From the NCBI GenBank assembly GCA_035525375.1, contig DATLEI010000080.1:1-64000 (forward strand): 64,000 nucleotides of DNA. The letters are read 5' to 3'. The notes under the pieces were generated by a model. That model did no database searches. It saw only the letters and a program-made list of their open reading frames with translations, and had not been told where the DNA came from. This DNA is from JALZBN01 sp035525375 (GTDB lineage: Bacteria > Actinomycetota > Acidimicrobiia > Acidimicrobiales > AC-14). Below, one piece after another: positions 15,634 to 25,123 of the stretch (the stretch's first letter is position 1; each line of letters starts with the position of its first letter). Made by a program: the position numbers and the translations under genes.

Positions 15634-17470
15634 GCGCTCTGTCTACCCCCTGGTGGTGGCATTGGCAGTGGCCATCGCCGTGGCCTCGCCGACGTCTTCC
15701 CCGGCCTCTGCTTCGGCGGCTCAAGGGGCCGAGTCCATCGACTCCTACAACGTCGCCATTGAGATTCAATCCAGCGGTCAGCTCCACGTGCAGGAGGTCA
15801 TCGCCTACGACTGCGGCTACAGCTCTCGCCACGGCATCTTCCGGAACATCCCGGTGCGGTTTCACTACGACGACAAGTACGACCGCATCTACGACATCCA
15901 CAACATCAAGGTCTCAGGTTCGCCGGGCACGCCGACCGATGTCGACGAGTCGGAGTCGAACGACAACAAGGTCCTGAGGATCGGCGACCCCGACAGGACG
16001 ATCACCGGCGCGCACACCTACACGATCGAATACGACGTCGACGGCGCGGTGAACCGGTTCTCCGAACACGACGAGCTCTACTGGAATGCAATCGGCACCG
16101 AGTGGGACGTACCCATCGCTCGCCCCGCCGTGACCGTCACGGCTCCCGTCGCAATCACCAACGTAACCTGCTTCGCCGGCGCGTTCCGGAGCAGCCTCCC
16201 TTGCGACTCGTCGAGCGGCGCAGGATCGACAGAAGCCGTGTTCACCAACGCCGCCCTGGGGCCGACCGAAGGTCTGACGGTTGTGATCGCCATGCCGAAA
16301 GGCGCGGTAGCCACGACCGGACCGGTGCTCGACGAGAGGTGGTCGGTCGAGCGCGCCTTTTCCGTCACCGTTGTGACGGTTGCCACCGCGGTGGCGCTGC
16401 TGGCCGTCGGCCTCGGTCTCATCTTCTGGCTCATTTGGCGCAAAGGTCGTGACCGGCGCGCCGCCGGCGCGGGCATGGAGTTCGCGCCGGGGCTGCCGCC
16501 TCCTCCCGGGGCCGCCGAGGAGCCGGTGCCACTGTTCTCTGATCGGGCCGGACCGGTGGCCTTCCGACCACCCGAGGGTCTTCATCCCGCCCAGGCCGGA
16601 GTGCTGGTTGACGAGTCGGCCGACCCGGTCGACGTCACCGCCACGATCGTCGATCTGGCGGTGCGGGGTTACCTCATCATCGAGGAGCTCGAGCGCGAGC
16701 ACATGTGGTCGAGCCAGGACTGGCGGCTCAAGCGACTCAAGGACACCGACAGCACGCTTCTCCCGTATGAGGCCGACCTCCTGGATTCGTTGTTCAAGAG
16801 CGGCGACGAGGTCAACCTCTCCGACTTGAAGGACACTTTCCACGCGTCGCTCGTTCGCATCGAGGGGAAGCTCTACGACGACGCGGTTGGGCAGGGATGG
16901 TTCGCGCGCCGTCCCGACAAGGTGCGCAGCCAGTGGTTGGTGCTCGGGATCATGTTGACGTTGGTTGGTATCGGCGCGGTCGTCGCCGCTGCGGCCTGGA
17001 CCCACCTCGGATTGATCCCGATCCCGATAGTGATCGTCGGGTTGTTGCTCGCCATTGGTCACCGGTGGATGCCGGCGCGTACGGCAAAAGGGAGCGCGAC
17101 CTTGTCGCAGGTGCTCGGGTTCCGGCGCTACATCGAGACAGCGGAGGCCGACCGGATGCAGTTCGCCGAGGAGGAGAACATCTGGGCCAAGTATTTGCCG
17201 TATGCGATCGTGTTCGGCGCGACCAACAAGTGGGCCAAGGCATTCGCCGGGCTCGAGGGACAAGGACCGGGGCAGTCGGGCATGGGCTGGTACGTCTCGC
17301 CCTACCCGTTCCACATGATGGCGTTCACCAACTCCATGGACGCGTTCACCAACAGCACCTCGGGCATCATCGTGTCGACGCCGAGCGGAGGCGGCGCGAG
17401 CGGCAGCGGCTTCTCCGGCGGTGGCTTTTCCGGCGGCGGCGGCGGTGGTGGCGGCGGCGGCAGCTGGTAG
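15620..17470 (+). CDS. DUF2207 domain membrane protein with Gly-rich C-terminus
   Basis: 616 residues from the GTG at 15620, which has GGGAGG six bases upstream and overlaps lemA by 14 bases. Signal peptide (VYPLVVALAVAIAVASPTSSPASA), an extracytoplasmic DUF2207 beta domain (about 35-230, including GIFRNIPVRF and YTIEYDVDGAV), a membrane helix near 250-272, a cytoplasmic winged-helix-like region (VTATIVDLAVRGYLIIEE), two more membrane helices near 438-480, and a tail SGSGFSGGGFSGGGG ending in SW. The Gly-Ser tail is usual in this family. Function unknown; works with LemA by context. Confidence 0.9.
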   Translation: MRRCKRSVYPLVVALAVAIAVASPTSSPASASAAQGAESIDSYNVAIEIQSSGQLHVQEVIAYDCGYSSRHGIFRNIPVRFHYDDKYDRIYDIHNIKVSGSPGTPTDVDESESNDNKVLRIGDPDRTITGAHTYTIEYDVDGAVNRFSEHDELYWNAIGTEWDVPIARPAVTVTAPVAITNVTCFAGAFRSSLPCDSSSGAGSTEAVFTNAALGPTEGLTVVIAMPKGAVATTGPVLDERWSVERAFSVTVVTVATAVALLAVGLGLIFWLIWRKGRDRRAAGAGMEFAPGLPPPPGAAEEPVPLFSDRAGPVAFRPPEGLHPAQAGVLVDESADPVDVTATIVDLAVRGYLIIEELEREHMWSSQDWRLKRLKDTDSTLLPYEADLLDSLFKSGDEVNLSDLKDTFHASLVRIEGKLYDDAVGQGWFARRPDKVRSQWLVLGIMLTLVGIGAVVAAAAWTHLGLIPIPIVIVGLLLAIGHRWMPARTAKGSATLSQVLGFRRYIETAEADRMQFAEEENIWAKYLPYAIVFGATNKWAKAFAGLEGQGPGQSGMGWYVSPYPFHMMAFTNSMDAFTNSTSGIIVSTPSGGGASGSGFSGGGFSGGGGGGGGGGSW

Positions 17471-17493
17471 CTGTGCCCTTCGGGGACCAGACT

Positions 17494-17955
17494 GTGAGCG
17501 TGACGGATTCCGAGCCGCCGGCAGCAGAGGTGCCAGTAGTGCGTTGCCCGGCCTGTCACAAGCTGAACCGGGTTCCGGTCGATCGTCTGGCCAAGGCACG
17601 CTGTGGGTCGTGCCGGGCTGCGCTCAGTCCGGCTCGGCAAGGGACGTCCGCGCCGCGCGCCGGTGATCTCAGTCAGCTCGTCATTCAACGTTGGGACGCG
17701 CTGCTGCGACTCGTACCGAAGGGCGCGGCTCTGGGGCGCGCCGTTGGACGGAGCGAATGGGACGATCCCGCGAGTGACCCCGTCGGCTGGTTGAGCGAAG
17801 CGACCCAGATACCGAGGGACGACCTCGACCAGATCCGGCTCATGCGCATCCATCTCGCGTCGAAGAAAGTGGTGCCGCAGTCTGCTCTAACTCGTGCCCT
17901 CGACACCCTGGATCAAGCGAACGCAATTCTCGGCCGAACCCGCTTACCCGAGTAG
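17494..17955 (+). CDS. hypothetical protein with TrxC-type zinc ribbon
   Basis: About 153 residues from the GTG at 17494 (GTG at 17473 or 17500 also possible). The N-terminus has CPACHKLNRVPVDRL and then CGSCRAAL, the same zinc-ribbon pattern as the N-terminus of thioredoxin 2 (TrxC), but no thioredoxin domain or CGPC active site follows. Instead there is a predicted helical region of about 95 residues (from LSQLVIQRWDALLRL to ALDTLDQANAIL) that I do not recognise. It lies 23 bases after the DUF2207 gene and may share its transcript. Confidence 0.65.
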   Translation: MSVTDSEPPAAEVPVVRCPACHKLNRVPVDRLAKARCGSCRAALSPARQGTSAPRAGDLSQLVIQRWDALLRLVPKGAALGRAVGRSEWDDPASDPVGWLSEATQIPRDDLDQIRLMRIHLASKKVVPQSALTRALDTLDQANAILGRTRLPE

Positions 17956-17993
17956 GCCAAGCGAGCCCCCAAGGCGCGCCGCGAGACGACCAC

Positions 17994-18005
17994 TAGGCTC
18001 GCGCG
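17994..18005 (+). promoter_or_regulatory. predicted leaderless -10 element, TAGGCT-N6-GTG
   Basis: TAGGCT at 17994-17999 is exactly 6 bases before the GTG of the response regulator at 18006; no ribosome-binding site. Confidence 0.5.
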
Positions 18006-18380
18006 GTGGTGAAGGTGCTTGTCGTCGATGACGATCCGGTGATCCTCGAACTTCTTCGGCTCAATTTCGAGATGGAGGGATTCGAGGTCGTCAGCGCCTG
18101 TGATGGGCGCGCCGGGTTCGAGCGCGCCGTGCAAGAGGCTCCCGACGTGGTGGTATCCGACATCATGATGCCGAACGTCGACGGGTTGGAGATGCTGCAG
18201 CAGCTGCGCGCCGACCCGGAAACGGCCCAGCTGCCGATCCTGCTCTTGTCGGCGAAGGCCCAGCAGACTGAGATCCAGAAGGGCCTCGACATGGGCGCCG
18301 ACGACTACGTGACCAAGCCTTTCGACCCGCTCGAGCTCCTCGACCGAGTCAACGCCCTCCTCGCGCAACCCCGCCAGTAA
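18006..18380 (+). CDS. stand-alone response regulator receiver protein (CheY-like)
   Basis: 124 residues, only a receiver domain. The acidic pocket DDDP (residues 8-10), phospho-acceptor Asp in VVVSDIMMPNVDG (about residue 53), Ser in LLLSAKA and Lys in DYVTKPFDP are all present, so it should be phosphorylatable. No output domain and no histidine kinase lie nearby. Partner kinase and target are unknown. argS starts 16 bases downstream, so the regulator may be the first gene of the argS-lysA-hom-thrC transcript. Confidence 0.9.
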   Translation: MVKVLVVDDDPVILELLRLNFEMEGFEVVSACDGRAGFERAVQEAPDVVVSDIMMPNVDGLEMLQQLRADPETAQLPILLLSAKAQQTEIQKGLDMGADDYVTKPFDPLELLDRVNALLAQPRQ

Positions 18381-18396
18381 CAACGACAAGGTCGGC

Positions 18397-20004
18397 ATGA
18401 TCAGAGAAGACCTGGCCGAAGCCGTACGCGCCGCTCTTGTGGCGCTTGCGGTCGAGCCCATCCCTGACAGCGTCACGCTGGAGCGGCCGGCGCGCCGGGA
18501 GCATGGCGACTGGTCGGCCAATGTCGCACTCACTCTGGCCAAGACGACGGGGCGTAATCCCCGTCAGCTAGCAACCGAGATTGCCGAGCAGCTCACAACT
18601 GACGCGCCTGCCCATGTGACCGCGGTCGAGGTCGCCGGCCCCGGGTTCGTCAACTTCAGGCTCGACGACGGATGGTTGCACGAGGTTTTGCGCCAGGTCG
18701 TCGACGAAGGACCAGCGCGTTACGCCCGCCACACCTTCGGTGAGAAGAGGAAGGTGAACGTCGAGTTCGTCTCGGCCAACCCGACCGGCCCCCTCCACGT
18801 CGGGGCGGGGCGCTGGGCCGCCTACGGCGACTCCGTTTGCCGCCTCCTCGGGCGGTGTGGCTACCAGCCTCACCGCGAGTACTACGTCAACGACCGCGGA
18901 AATCAGGTCGACCTGTTCGTCGAATCCCTTCGCGCCCGCGGGCAAAATCGAGACGTTCCAGAAGGCGGTTATCAGGGCCAGTACGTCAAGGACTGGGCCG
19001 CGGAAATGCCCGCCGACGCCGATCCTGCTGTTTGGGGTTACCAGCGGGTGATGCGCGACCTCGCGGACACGCTCGCGCGGATGAACGTGCGCTACGACAC
19101 GTGGTTCAGCGAGCGGTCTCTTGTTTCATCCGGCGCCCTCGACGCTGCGCTCTCGGATCTCCGGGAGCATGACGCCGTCTATGAGCGCGAGGGGGCCATC
19201 TGGTTTCGGGCCAGCAGTTACGGGCACCAGGACGACGTCGTCCTCCTGAAGACCGGTGGTGACCCGACGTACCTCCTGTCCGACATCGCCTACCACCGTG
19301 ACAAGTTCGAGCGGGGCTTCGAGCACTTGATTGACGTGTGGGGGGCCGATCATCACAGCCACGTGTCGCGCCTTGCTGCGGGTGTGAAGGCTCTCGGCCA
19401 CGACCCCGCCGACTTCGAAGTGCTGCTCGGACAGCTGGTCTCGGTGGTGCGCGCCGGCGTAGTCGTCCGGATGGGCAAGCGCAGTGGTGAATTCATCGAG
19501 TTGGCCGAGGTGCTCGACGAGGTCGGACCCGACGTGGCGCGCCTGACCTTCCTGCTCCAGTCGATCGACACCCGCCTGACCTTCGACCTCGACACGGTTG
19601 TCAGCCAGTCGATGGAGAACCCGGTGTTTTACGTGCAGTACGCGCATGCCCGCATCGCTTCCATCGGCCGGGTTGCGGCCGAGCGCGGCGTCGAACGCAA
19701 GCCCCTGGGAGAGGTTGACCTGAGCCTCCTCGTCCACGAGCGGGAACTCGATCTCTTGCGGTGCCTGTCGGAGCTTCCCGACGTCGTGCGCGACGCCTGT
19801 CTCACCCGCGCCCCGCACAAGCTCAGCACGTGGGTACGCGAGCTGGCGGGCCGGTTTCACGGCTTCTACCACGACTGCTACGTGATGGGGGAGGACGTCC
19901 CGCCCGAGCTGACGCAGGCCCGTTTGGGGCTCGTGGAATCGGCGCGCATCGGACTCGCCATCGGGCTCGACCTGCTCGGCGTCAGCGCGCCGGAGTCAAT
20001 GTGA
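18397..20004 (+). CDS. argS: arginyl-tRNA synthetase
   Basis: 535 residues. Class I synthetase that charges tRNA-Arg; the N-terminal Add-1 domain (about 1-100) is present. The HIGH motif appears as LHVGAGRWAAYGD near residue 131, after FVSANPTGP. The KMSKS region is VVRMGKRSGEF near 365, shortened to MGKR as in many bacterial ArgRS. The C-terminal DALR-type anticodon domain ends with ARIGLAIGLDLLGV. The stop overlaps the GTG of lysA (GTGA at 20001-20004). A tRNA-Arg gene lies 3 kb upstream but is unrelated in layout. Confidence 0.97.
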   Translation: MIREDLAEAVRAALVALAVEPIPDSVTLERPARREHGDWSANVALTLAKTTGRNPRQLATEIAEQLTTDAPAHVTAVEVAGPGFVNFRLDDGWLHEVLRQVVDEGPARYARHTFGEKRKVNVEFVSANPTGPLHVGAGRWAAYGDSVCRLLGRCGYQPHREYYVNDRGNQVDLFVESLRARGQNRDVPEGGYQGQYVKDWAAEMPADADPAVWGYQRVMRDLADTLARMNVRYDTWFSERSLVSSGALDAALSDLREHDAVYEREGAIWFRASSYGHQDDVVLLKTGGDPTYLLSDIAYHRDKFERGFEHLIDVWGADHHSHVSRLAAGVKALGHDPADFEVLLGQLVSVVRAGVVVRMGKRSGEFIELAEVLDEVGPDVARLTFLLQSIDTRLTFDLDTVVSQSMENPVFYVQYAHARIASIGRVAAERGVERKPLGEVDLSLLVHERELDLLRCLSELPDVVRDACLTRAPHKLSTWVRELAGRFHGFYHDCYVMGEDVPPELTQARLGLVESARIGLAIGLDLLGVSAPESM

Positions 20005-21284
20005 CCACTGCAAACGCCGATGCTCCCGTCGCGCGCCGCCTGCTTCCCGACACCGCCGCGGTCGATCCTGACGGGCGACTCTCGATCGGGGGGATCGACG
20101 TGCTCGACCTCGCCGCTGAACACGGCACGCCGCTGTTTGTTTACGACGAAGAGCATCTCCGTTCCCGCTGCCGGGACGCAGTCACCGCCTTCGGAGACGG
20201 CGTGGCCTATGGCAGCAAGGCCTTCCTATGCCTGGCGATGGCGAAGCTGGTACACGAGGAAGGGATGCATCTCGACGTCTCGACCGCCGGGGAGCTTCAC
20301 GTCGCGCTTGCGGCCGGCGTCCCCCCCGAGCGCCTGGTGTTGCATGGCAACAACAAGTCACTCGAGGAGCTGCGCCGGGCCCGGGAGCTTGGCGTACGGA
20401 TCGTCGTCGACTCCTTCGACGAACTCGACCGCCTGGATGTCCTTTCCTGCGAGGACGGCACGGCGCGCGTGCTCATCCGCGTCACCCCCGGCGTGGAGGC
20501 TCACACCCACGAATACGTGATGACCGGCCAGGTCGATTCCAAGTTCGGCTTTGGCCTCGCCAGCGGTCAGGCAGCCCAAGCAGTGGCCCGAGTGACGGCT
20601 TCAGGCGGCACCGAGCTCGTGGGGATCCACGCGCATATCGGGAGCCAGATATTCCTCGTGCAATCGTTCCAAAAGGCGGTCGAGGTACTCGCCGACTTCG
20701 TTCGCCCACTTGGCATCGAAGAGCTGTGCATGGGTGGTGGCCTCGGCGTGCCCTATGTCGAGGGCGAGGAGGCACCGACGATCGCCCAGTGGGCAGCCGG
20801 ACTGCACGACGCGTGTGACGCCGCGGGCATCACCGCCCGAGTCACCGCCGAGCCCGGGCGCGCCATCGCGGCGACCGCCGGTGTCACGCTCTACCGGGTG
20901 GGCACGATCAAAGAGGTTCCCGGCGTGCGCAACTATGTCGCGGTCGACGGCGGGATGAGTGACAACCCCCGCCCGGTCCTCTACGGCAGCGGATACGAGG
21001 CGTTCCTGCCACGCGCCACCGACACGGAGCGGCCGATGGCCGCGAGGGTCGTCGGCCAGCACTGCGAGTCGGGCGACGTCTTGGTGCGTGACGCTCGACT
21101 CCCTGCCGACCTCAAGGTGGGCGACCTGTTGTGCACGCCGGTCACCGGCGCGTACGGGCACTCGATGGCTTCCAACTACAACAAGGTGCCGCGTGCCGAA
21201 GTTGTGTTCGTCAGCAACGGGGAGGCACGGGTCGTCGTCCGTCGGGAGACCCTCGACGATCTCCTCCGGCTGGACCACGGGTGA
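20001..21284 (+). CDS. lysA: diaminopimelate decarboxylase
   Basis: 427 residues. PLP enzyme converting meso-diaminopimelate to L-lysine. PLP Lys is in VAYGSKAFLC near residue 72; the glycine loop is ELCMGGGLGVPY; the phosphate and substrate residues are in AEPGRAI and the cross-subunit Cys in HCESGDVLV, followed by GAYGHSMASNYN. GTG start, coupled to argS by a 4-base overlap and to hom by another GTGA overlap at 21281-21284. The argS-lysA-hom order is common in actinobacteria. Confidence 0.97.
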   Translation: MTTANADAPVARRLLPDTAAVDPDGRLSIGGIDVLDLAAEHGTPLFVYDEEHLRSRCRDAVTAFGDGVAYGSKAFLCLAMAKLVHEEGMHLDVSTAGELHVALAAGVPPERLVLHGNNKSLEELRRARELGVRIVVDSFDELDRLDVLSCEDGTARVLIRVTPGVEAHTHEYVMTGQVDSKFGFGLASGQAAQAVARVTASGGTELVGIHAHIGSQIFLVQSFQKAVEVLADFVRPLGIEELCMGGGLGVPYVEGEEAPTIAQWAAGLHDACDAAGITARVTAEPGRAIAATAGVTLYRVGTIKEVPGVRNYVAVDGGMSDNPRPVLYGSGYEAFLPRATDTERPMAARVVGQHCESGDVLVRDARLPADLKVGDLLCTPVTGAYGHSMASNYNKVPRAEVVFVSNGEARVVVRRETLDDLLRLDHG

Positions 21285-22591
21285 GCAGTAGCTTGGCGGA
21301 CGTGGACGAAGATCGACCGGTCAGGATCGGTGTGCTCGGGTGCGGCAACGTGGGGGCGGCTCTGATCGGACTCATCGGCGAGAACGGCCGCTCGATTGCG
21401 ACCCGTTCGGGCGTGCGCCTCGAAGTCACCCGAGTGGCTGTCCAATCGATGACGCGATCGAGGCCGGTGGAGTTGGCCGAGGGGGTGCTCACCGACGATC
21501 CCAAAGGTGTGGTGACCGATCCGGCAATCGACGTCGTCGTCGAGGTCATGGGCGGTATCGAGCCGGCGCGCACTCTCGTTTTAACGGCGCTGGAGTCCGG
21601 CAAGCCGGTGGTGACCGCCAACAAGGAGTTGCTGGCGAGCTCCGGCGCGGAGCTGTTGCAAGCGGCGGCGATGGCCGGCACCGATCTCCTCTACGAGGCC
21701 GCAGTTGCCGGCGCAATCCCGCTGATCCGGCCCCTGCGCGAGTCGCTGGCCGGCGATCGGATCACCCGGGTGATGGGCATCGTCAACGGCACCACCAATT
21801 TCATCCTGACGAGGATGAGCGAGTCGGGGCAGTCGTTCGGCGATGCCCTGAGCGAAGCCCAGGATCTCGGCTACGCCGAGCGTGACCCCACTGCCGACGT
21901 CGAGGGCTACGACGCCGCCGCAAAAGCGGCCGTCATCGCAAGCGTTGCCTTCGGTGCCAGAGTCGTCGCCGACGACGTCTACCGCGAAGGCATCACAGGG
22001 ATCACTGCGGAAGACATCACCATGGCGGCGCGTCTCGGCTACGTCGTGAAGCTTCTCGCCATCATTGACGCCTTCGGTGAGGAGGTGGCCGTTCGGGTCC
22101 ACCCGGCGATGGTGCCCCTCGATCATCCGCTGGCGGCGGTTCGAGAGTCCTTCAACGCAGTCTTTGTCGAGGGGGCCGCCGCCGGCGAGCTCATGTTCTA
22201 CGGACGGGGCGCTGGCGGCCGGCCGACGGCTTCAGCTGTCCTCGGCGATCTTGTCGATGCGTCACTCAATCTCCGCCATGAACGACTGGCCTCGACGCCG
22301 CGATCGGCCGCGATCCGCATAAAGCCAATCGGGGAACTGAGTTCGCAGTACTACCTCACGATCGACGTTCTCGACCGGCCCGGAGTGCTGGAGAAGGTTG
22401 CCGGAGCGACCGCCAGGAACGGCGTGTCGATTCTGAAGATGGAACAGGTCGGGCTCGGCGAAGAGGCTCGCCTCGTTCTCGTCACTCACCGGGCAGCCGA
22501 GCACGACATGCAGGCCACGATTGCCGACCTCTGCCAACTCGACGTCGTCGACCGGGTGGGCACCCTGCTGCGGGTCGTCGGGAAGGAATAG
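21281..22591 (+). CDS. hom: homoserine dehydrogenase
   Basis: 436 residues from the GTG at 21281. Reduces aspartate semialdehyde to homoserine. NAD(P) motif [15 protein letters not shown] near residue 17, active region [10 protein letters not shown] and [33 protein letters not shown], and a C-terminal ACT domain from about 355 ([18 protein letters not shown]) that normally confers threonine feedback control. Overlaps lysA by 4 bases; thrC starts 2 bases after its stop. Confidence 0.97.
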   Translation: MSSSLADVDEDRPVRIGVLGCGNVGAALIGLIGENGRSIATRSGVRLEVTRVAVQSMTRSRPVELAEGVLTDDPKGVVTDPAIDVVVEVMGGIEPARTLVLTALESGKPVVTANKELLASSGAELLQAAAMAGTDLLYEAAVAGAIPLIRPLRESLAGDRITRVMGIVNGTTNFILTRMSESGQSFGDALSEAQDLGYAERDPTADVEGYDAAAKAAVIASVAFGARVVADDVYREGITGITAEDITMAARLGYVVKLLAIIDAFGEEVAVRVHPAMVPLDHPLAAVRESFNAVFVEGAAAGELMFYGRGAGGRPTASAVLGDLVDASLNLRHERLASTPRSAAIRIKPIGELSSQYYLTIDVLDRPGVLEKVAGATARNGVSILKMEQVGLGEEARLVLVTHRAAEHDMQATIADLCQLDVVDRVGTLLRVVGKE

Positions 22592-22593
22592 TC

Positions 22594-23637
22594 ATGGCTT
22601 GGCGGGGGATCATCGAGGAGTACGCCGAGTTCTTGCCTGTCACGCCTGGCGCGCCGGTTGTCACGCTGCTCGAAGGAGCCACACCCTTGCTCCCGGCACC
22701 CCGGCTCTCCGAGCGGGTGGGAGCGACGGTCTACCTGAAGTATGAGGGTGCCAATCCGACAGGGTCGTTCAAGGACCGGGGGATGACGCTCGCGATCACG
22801 AAGGCGGTCGAGGACGGTGCCGAGTTGGTGATCTGCGCGTCGACGGGTAACACGTCGGCTTCGGCAGCCGCCTACGCGACGCGCGCCGGACTGACCTGCG
22901 GGGTGCTCATCCCCGAAGGCCACATCGCCCTCGGAAAGCTGTCGCAGGCGTTGATCTACGGCGCCATTGTCTTGCAGGTTCGGGGCAATTTTGACCACGC
23001 CTTCGCTCTGGTGCGAGAGCTGGCCGAAAAGGAAGCCGTCACCGTCGTGAACTCGATCAACCAGTTCCGGATCGAGGGTCAGAAGTCAGCCGCGTTCGAG
23101 ATCGTCGACGCGCTAGGCGAGGCCCCCGACATGCACTGCATACCCGTCGGCAACGCAGGCAACATCACCGCCTACTGGAAGGGTTACCGCGAGTACCGCG
23201 ACGCCGGACACTCCACTCGTCTGCCGGCGATGATGGGTTTTCAGGCCGCCGGTGCGGCCCCGATCGTGCTCGGCCATCCCGTTGACGAACCCGACACGAT
23301 CGCCACGGCCATCCGCATCGGGCACCCGGCATCCTGGGCCGGCGCAACCGAGGCCACGACCCAGTCGGGCGGCGGCGTACACGCCGTCACTGATGAGGAG
23401 ATACTCGACGCGTACCGATTCCTCGCCCGGGAAGAAGCCGTCTTTTGTGAGCCGGCATCGGCGGCGTCGGTTGCCGGCTTGCTCAAGGTCGGCGTTCCTG
23501 GTGGTGTGGGGTCGACTGTCGTATGCACGCTCACTGGCAACGGTCTGAAGGACCCGGACCGGGCCATAGCCGAGATTGCCGTGCCGACCCCGATCGACGC
23601 CGACTACGGCGCGGTGCGGGCCGCGCTCGGTTTATGA
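22594..23637 (+). CDS. thrC: threonine synthase
   Basis: 347 residues. PLP enzyme converting O-phosphohomoserine to threonine. The PLP Lys is in [14 protein letters not shown] near residue 59, with the Asn/Ser phosphate site in [15 protein letters not shown] and the glycine loop in [16 protein letters not shown]. Length matches the short (class II, plant/actinobacterial core) form. It follows hom directly. The classical ThrB homoserine kinase is not next to it; the following gene is the candidate replacement. Confidence 0.97.
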   Translation: MAWRGIIEEYAEFLPVTPGAPVVTLLEGATPLLPAPRLSERVGATVYLKYEGANPTGSFKDRGMTLAITKAVEDGAELVICASTGNTSASAAAYATRAGLTCGVLIPEGHIALGKLSQALIYGAIVLQVRGNFDHAFALVRELAEKEAVTVVNSINQFRIEGQKSAAFEIVDALGEAPDMHCIPVGNAGNITAYWKGYREYRDAGHSTRLPAMMGFQAAGAAPIVLGHPVDEPDTIATAIRIGHPASWAGATEATTQSGGGVHAVTDEEILDAYRFLAREEAVFCEPASAASVAGLLKVGVPGGVGSTVVCTLTGNGLKDPDRAIAEIAVPTPIDADYGAVRAALGL

Positions 23638-23708
23638 CGCACCAGTCGTCTCCCGGGCCGGCCGAGAGCGAAAACATCTTGGCGCGCCGCCCCTTCCGGA
23701 TGAAGCCC

Positions 23709-23721
23709 TACGATTTCATTT
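23709..23721 (+). promoter_or_regulatory. predicted leaderless -10 element, TACGAT-N7-GTG, with overlapping hairpin
   Basis: TACGAT at 23709-23714 lies 7 bases before GTG 23722. A perfect 6-bp inverted repeat, ATTTCA (23713-23718) and TGAAAT (23723-23728), overlaps both the element and the start codon; it could be an operator or coincidental. Confidence 0.45.
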
Positions 23722-24867
23722 GTGAAATATGTGGTGTGCGTGCCCGACGGCGCGTCGGACGAGCCCCTCGCCGAGCTAGGTAACCGCACTCCCTTGGAGG
23801 TGGCGTCTCTGCCGCACCTCGCTGCGCTGGCGGCCCGGGGCGAGGTCGGTCGCGCCGCCACGATCCCTGCCGGCATGCCACCGGGCAGCGACGTCGGCAA
23901 CCTTTCGATCCTTGGCTATGACCCGGCGCAGTTCCACACCGGGCGCGCGCCGATCGAGGCGGCGGCGATGGGTCTGCATCTGGAGCCCGACCAGGTGGCC
24001 TACCGATGCAACCTGGTGACTGTTGGCGATGACGGCACCATGGTCGACTTCGCCGGCGGTCATCCGTCGACCGACGACGCCGGCCAAGTGATCGCCAGGT
24101 TGCAGAAGGAGCTTGGCGACGACGAGATCTCGTTCCATCCCGGCGTGCAGTACCGCCACATCCTCATCGCGACCACATCGTGGGAGGACGCCGAGTGCGT
24201 GCCGCCGCACGACCTCACCGGGAAGCCGGCGGAGTGGCCGGCCGGACCCGCGGCCGGGAAGTTGCGGGCGCTCATGGACGCGTCGCGGGCGATCGTCAGT
24301 TCATCGGGCCTCGCCGCCAATCAGGTGTGGCTCTGGGGCCAGGGTCGCCAGCCCGAGTTGCCCGCGTTCAGCGACGTCTACGGCGTGCGCGCCGGGCTGG
24401 TGTCAGCGGTCGATCTGGTTCGGGGCCTCGGTGTGCTCGCCGGCATCCCCATTACGACGGTCGAGGGTGCCACTGGGTGGTACGACACCAACTACGAGGG
24501 AAAGCGCGATGCCTGCCTCGAAGCACTGGCGGGCGGCACCGACCTGTTCCTTATCCACGTCGAGGCCAGCGACGAGGCCGGCCACGCCGGCGATGTGGGC
24601 GCGAAGGTCGAAGCGCTGGAGAACTGGGACCGCCGCATCCTCGGCCCGCTCGTGGATGGCCTCGAAAAGCTCGCGCCCTGGCGCCTGCTGCTGCTGCCCG
24701 ATCATCCCACCCCCCTCGCCACCCGCACGCACACGTCCGACCCCGTTCCCTACCTCCTCGTCGACTCGGCGAGCGATGGGCCGGGGGGCGTCTACACCGA
24801 GGCTGCGACGGCCGGTGCGCCGGCTCTACCTGGCCACACGCTGATGCGGCGGCTCATCGTCGCCTGA
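23722..24867 (+). CDS. ApgM-like alkaline-phosphatase-superfamily enzyme, probable homoserine kinase
   Basis: 381 residues of the cofactor-independent phosphoglycerate mutase (archaeal ApgM) group. Metal and active-site motifs: VVCVPDGASDEPL at the start, then the Ser nucleophile region MPPGSDVGNLSILGYDP near residue 55, HVEASDEAGHAGD near 277 and LLLPDHPTPLATRTHTSDPVP near 330. A subset of this group (the TIGR02535 model) has been proposed to act as homoserine kinase in organisms lacking ThrB. Its place right after hom and thrC supports that role here. A true phosphoglycerate mutase is the alternative. Confidence 0.75.
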   Translation: MKYVVCVPDGASDEPLAELGNRTPLEVASLPHLAALAARGEVGRAATIPAGMPPGSDVGNLSILGYDPAQFHTGRAPIEAAAMGLHLEPDQVAYRCNLVTVGDDGTMVDFAGGHPSTDDAGQVIARLQKELGDDEISFHPGVQYRHILIATTSWEDAECVPPHDLTGKPAEWPAGPAAGKLRALMDASRAIVSSSGLAANQVWLWGQGRQPELPAFSDVYGVRAGLVSAVDLVRGLGVLAGIPITTVEGATGWYDTNYEGKRDACLEALAGGTDLFLIHVEASDEAGHAGDVGAKVEALENWDRRILGPLVDGLEKLAPWRLLLLPDHPTPLATRTHTSDPVPYLLVDSASDGPGGVYTEAATAGAPALPGHTLMRRLIVA

Positions 24868-24891
24868 GCAACCAGCGCCCTATGCGGCCTG

Positions 24892-24920
24892 TTGCTGACC
24901 CAGCCGATAATGGATACGAT
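24892..24920 (+). promoter_or_regulatory. candidate sigma-70 type promoter for rho
   Basis: TTGCTG (24892-24897) and TACGAT (24915-24920) are separated by 17 bases. It would give a transcript with a leader near 200 bases before rho. The -10 has the same TASNNT form as other elements in the window. Confidence 0.4.
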
Positions 24921-24995
24921 AAGGGGCGCAATCGTTTTGTCGGCTCGGGCGCAGCGGCGTAGAGAAAGCGTCCGCAAGTCGTGAGTCCACGGCGA

Positions 24996-25046
24996 ACCGC
25001 ACGAGCGGTGGCGATTGGAATTCCTCTCCCTATCCGGTGTTACCGG
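24996..25046 (+). promoter_or_regulatory. structured leader upstream of rho
   Basis: The 256-base gap before rho contains two small perfect hairpins: ACCGC-ACGA-GCGGT (24996-25009) and CCGGT-GTT-ACCGG (25034-25046). Rho genes are often autoregulated through their leaders, so these could take part, but no known motif is recognised. Nothing coding is seen in this gap. Confidence 0.3.
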
Positions 25047-25123
25047 AGTGACTGACCTCTGACGAATCGTTCCAGCCTGGGCCGACTTCGCCACTAAAGC
25101 AATCGAGAAAGCAGAACCGCGAT

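Noticed and set aside
15914..17599. 561-codon minus-strand frame opposite the DUF2207 gene
   Set aside because: Antisense shadow produced by GC-rich codon bias; composition is His/Arg/Gly-rich and without recognisable domains.
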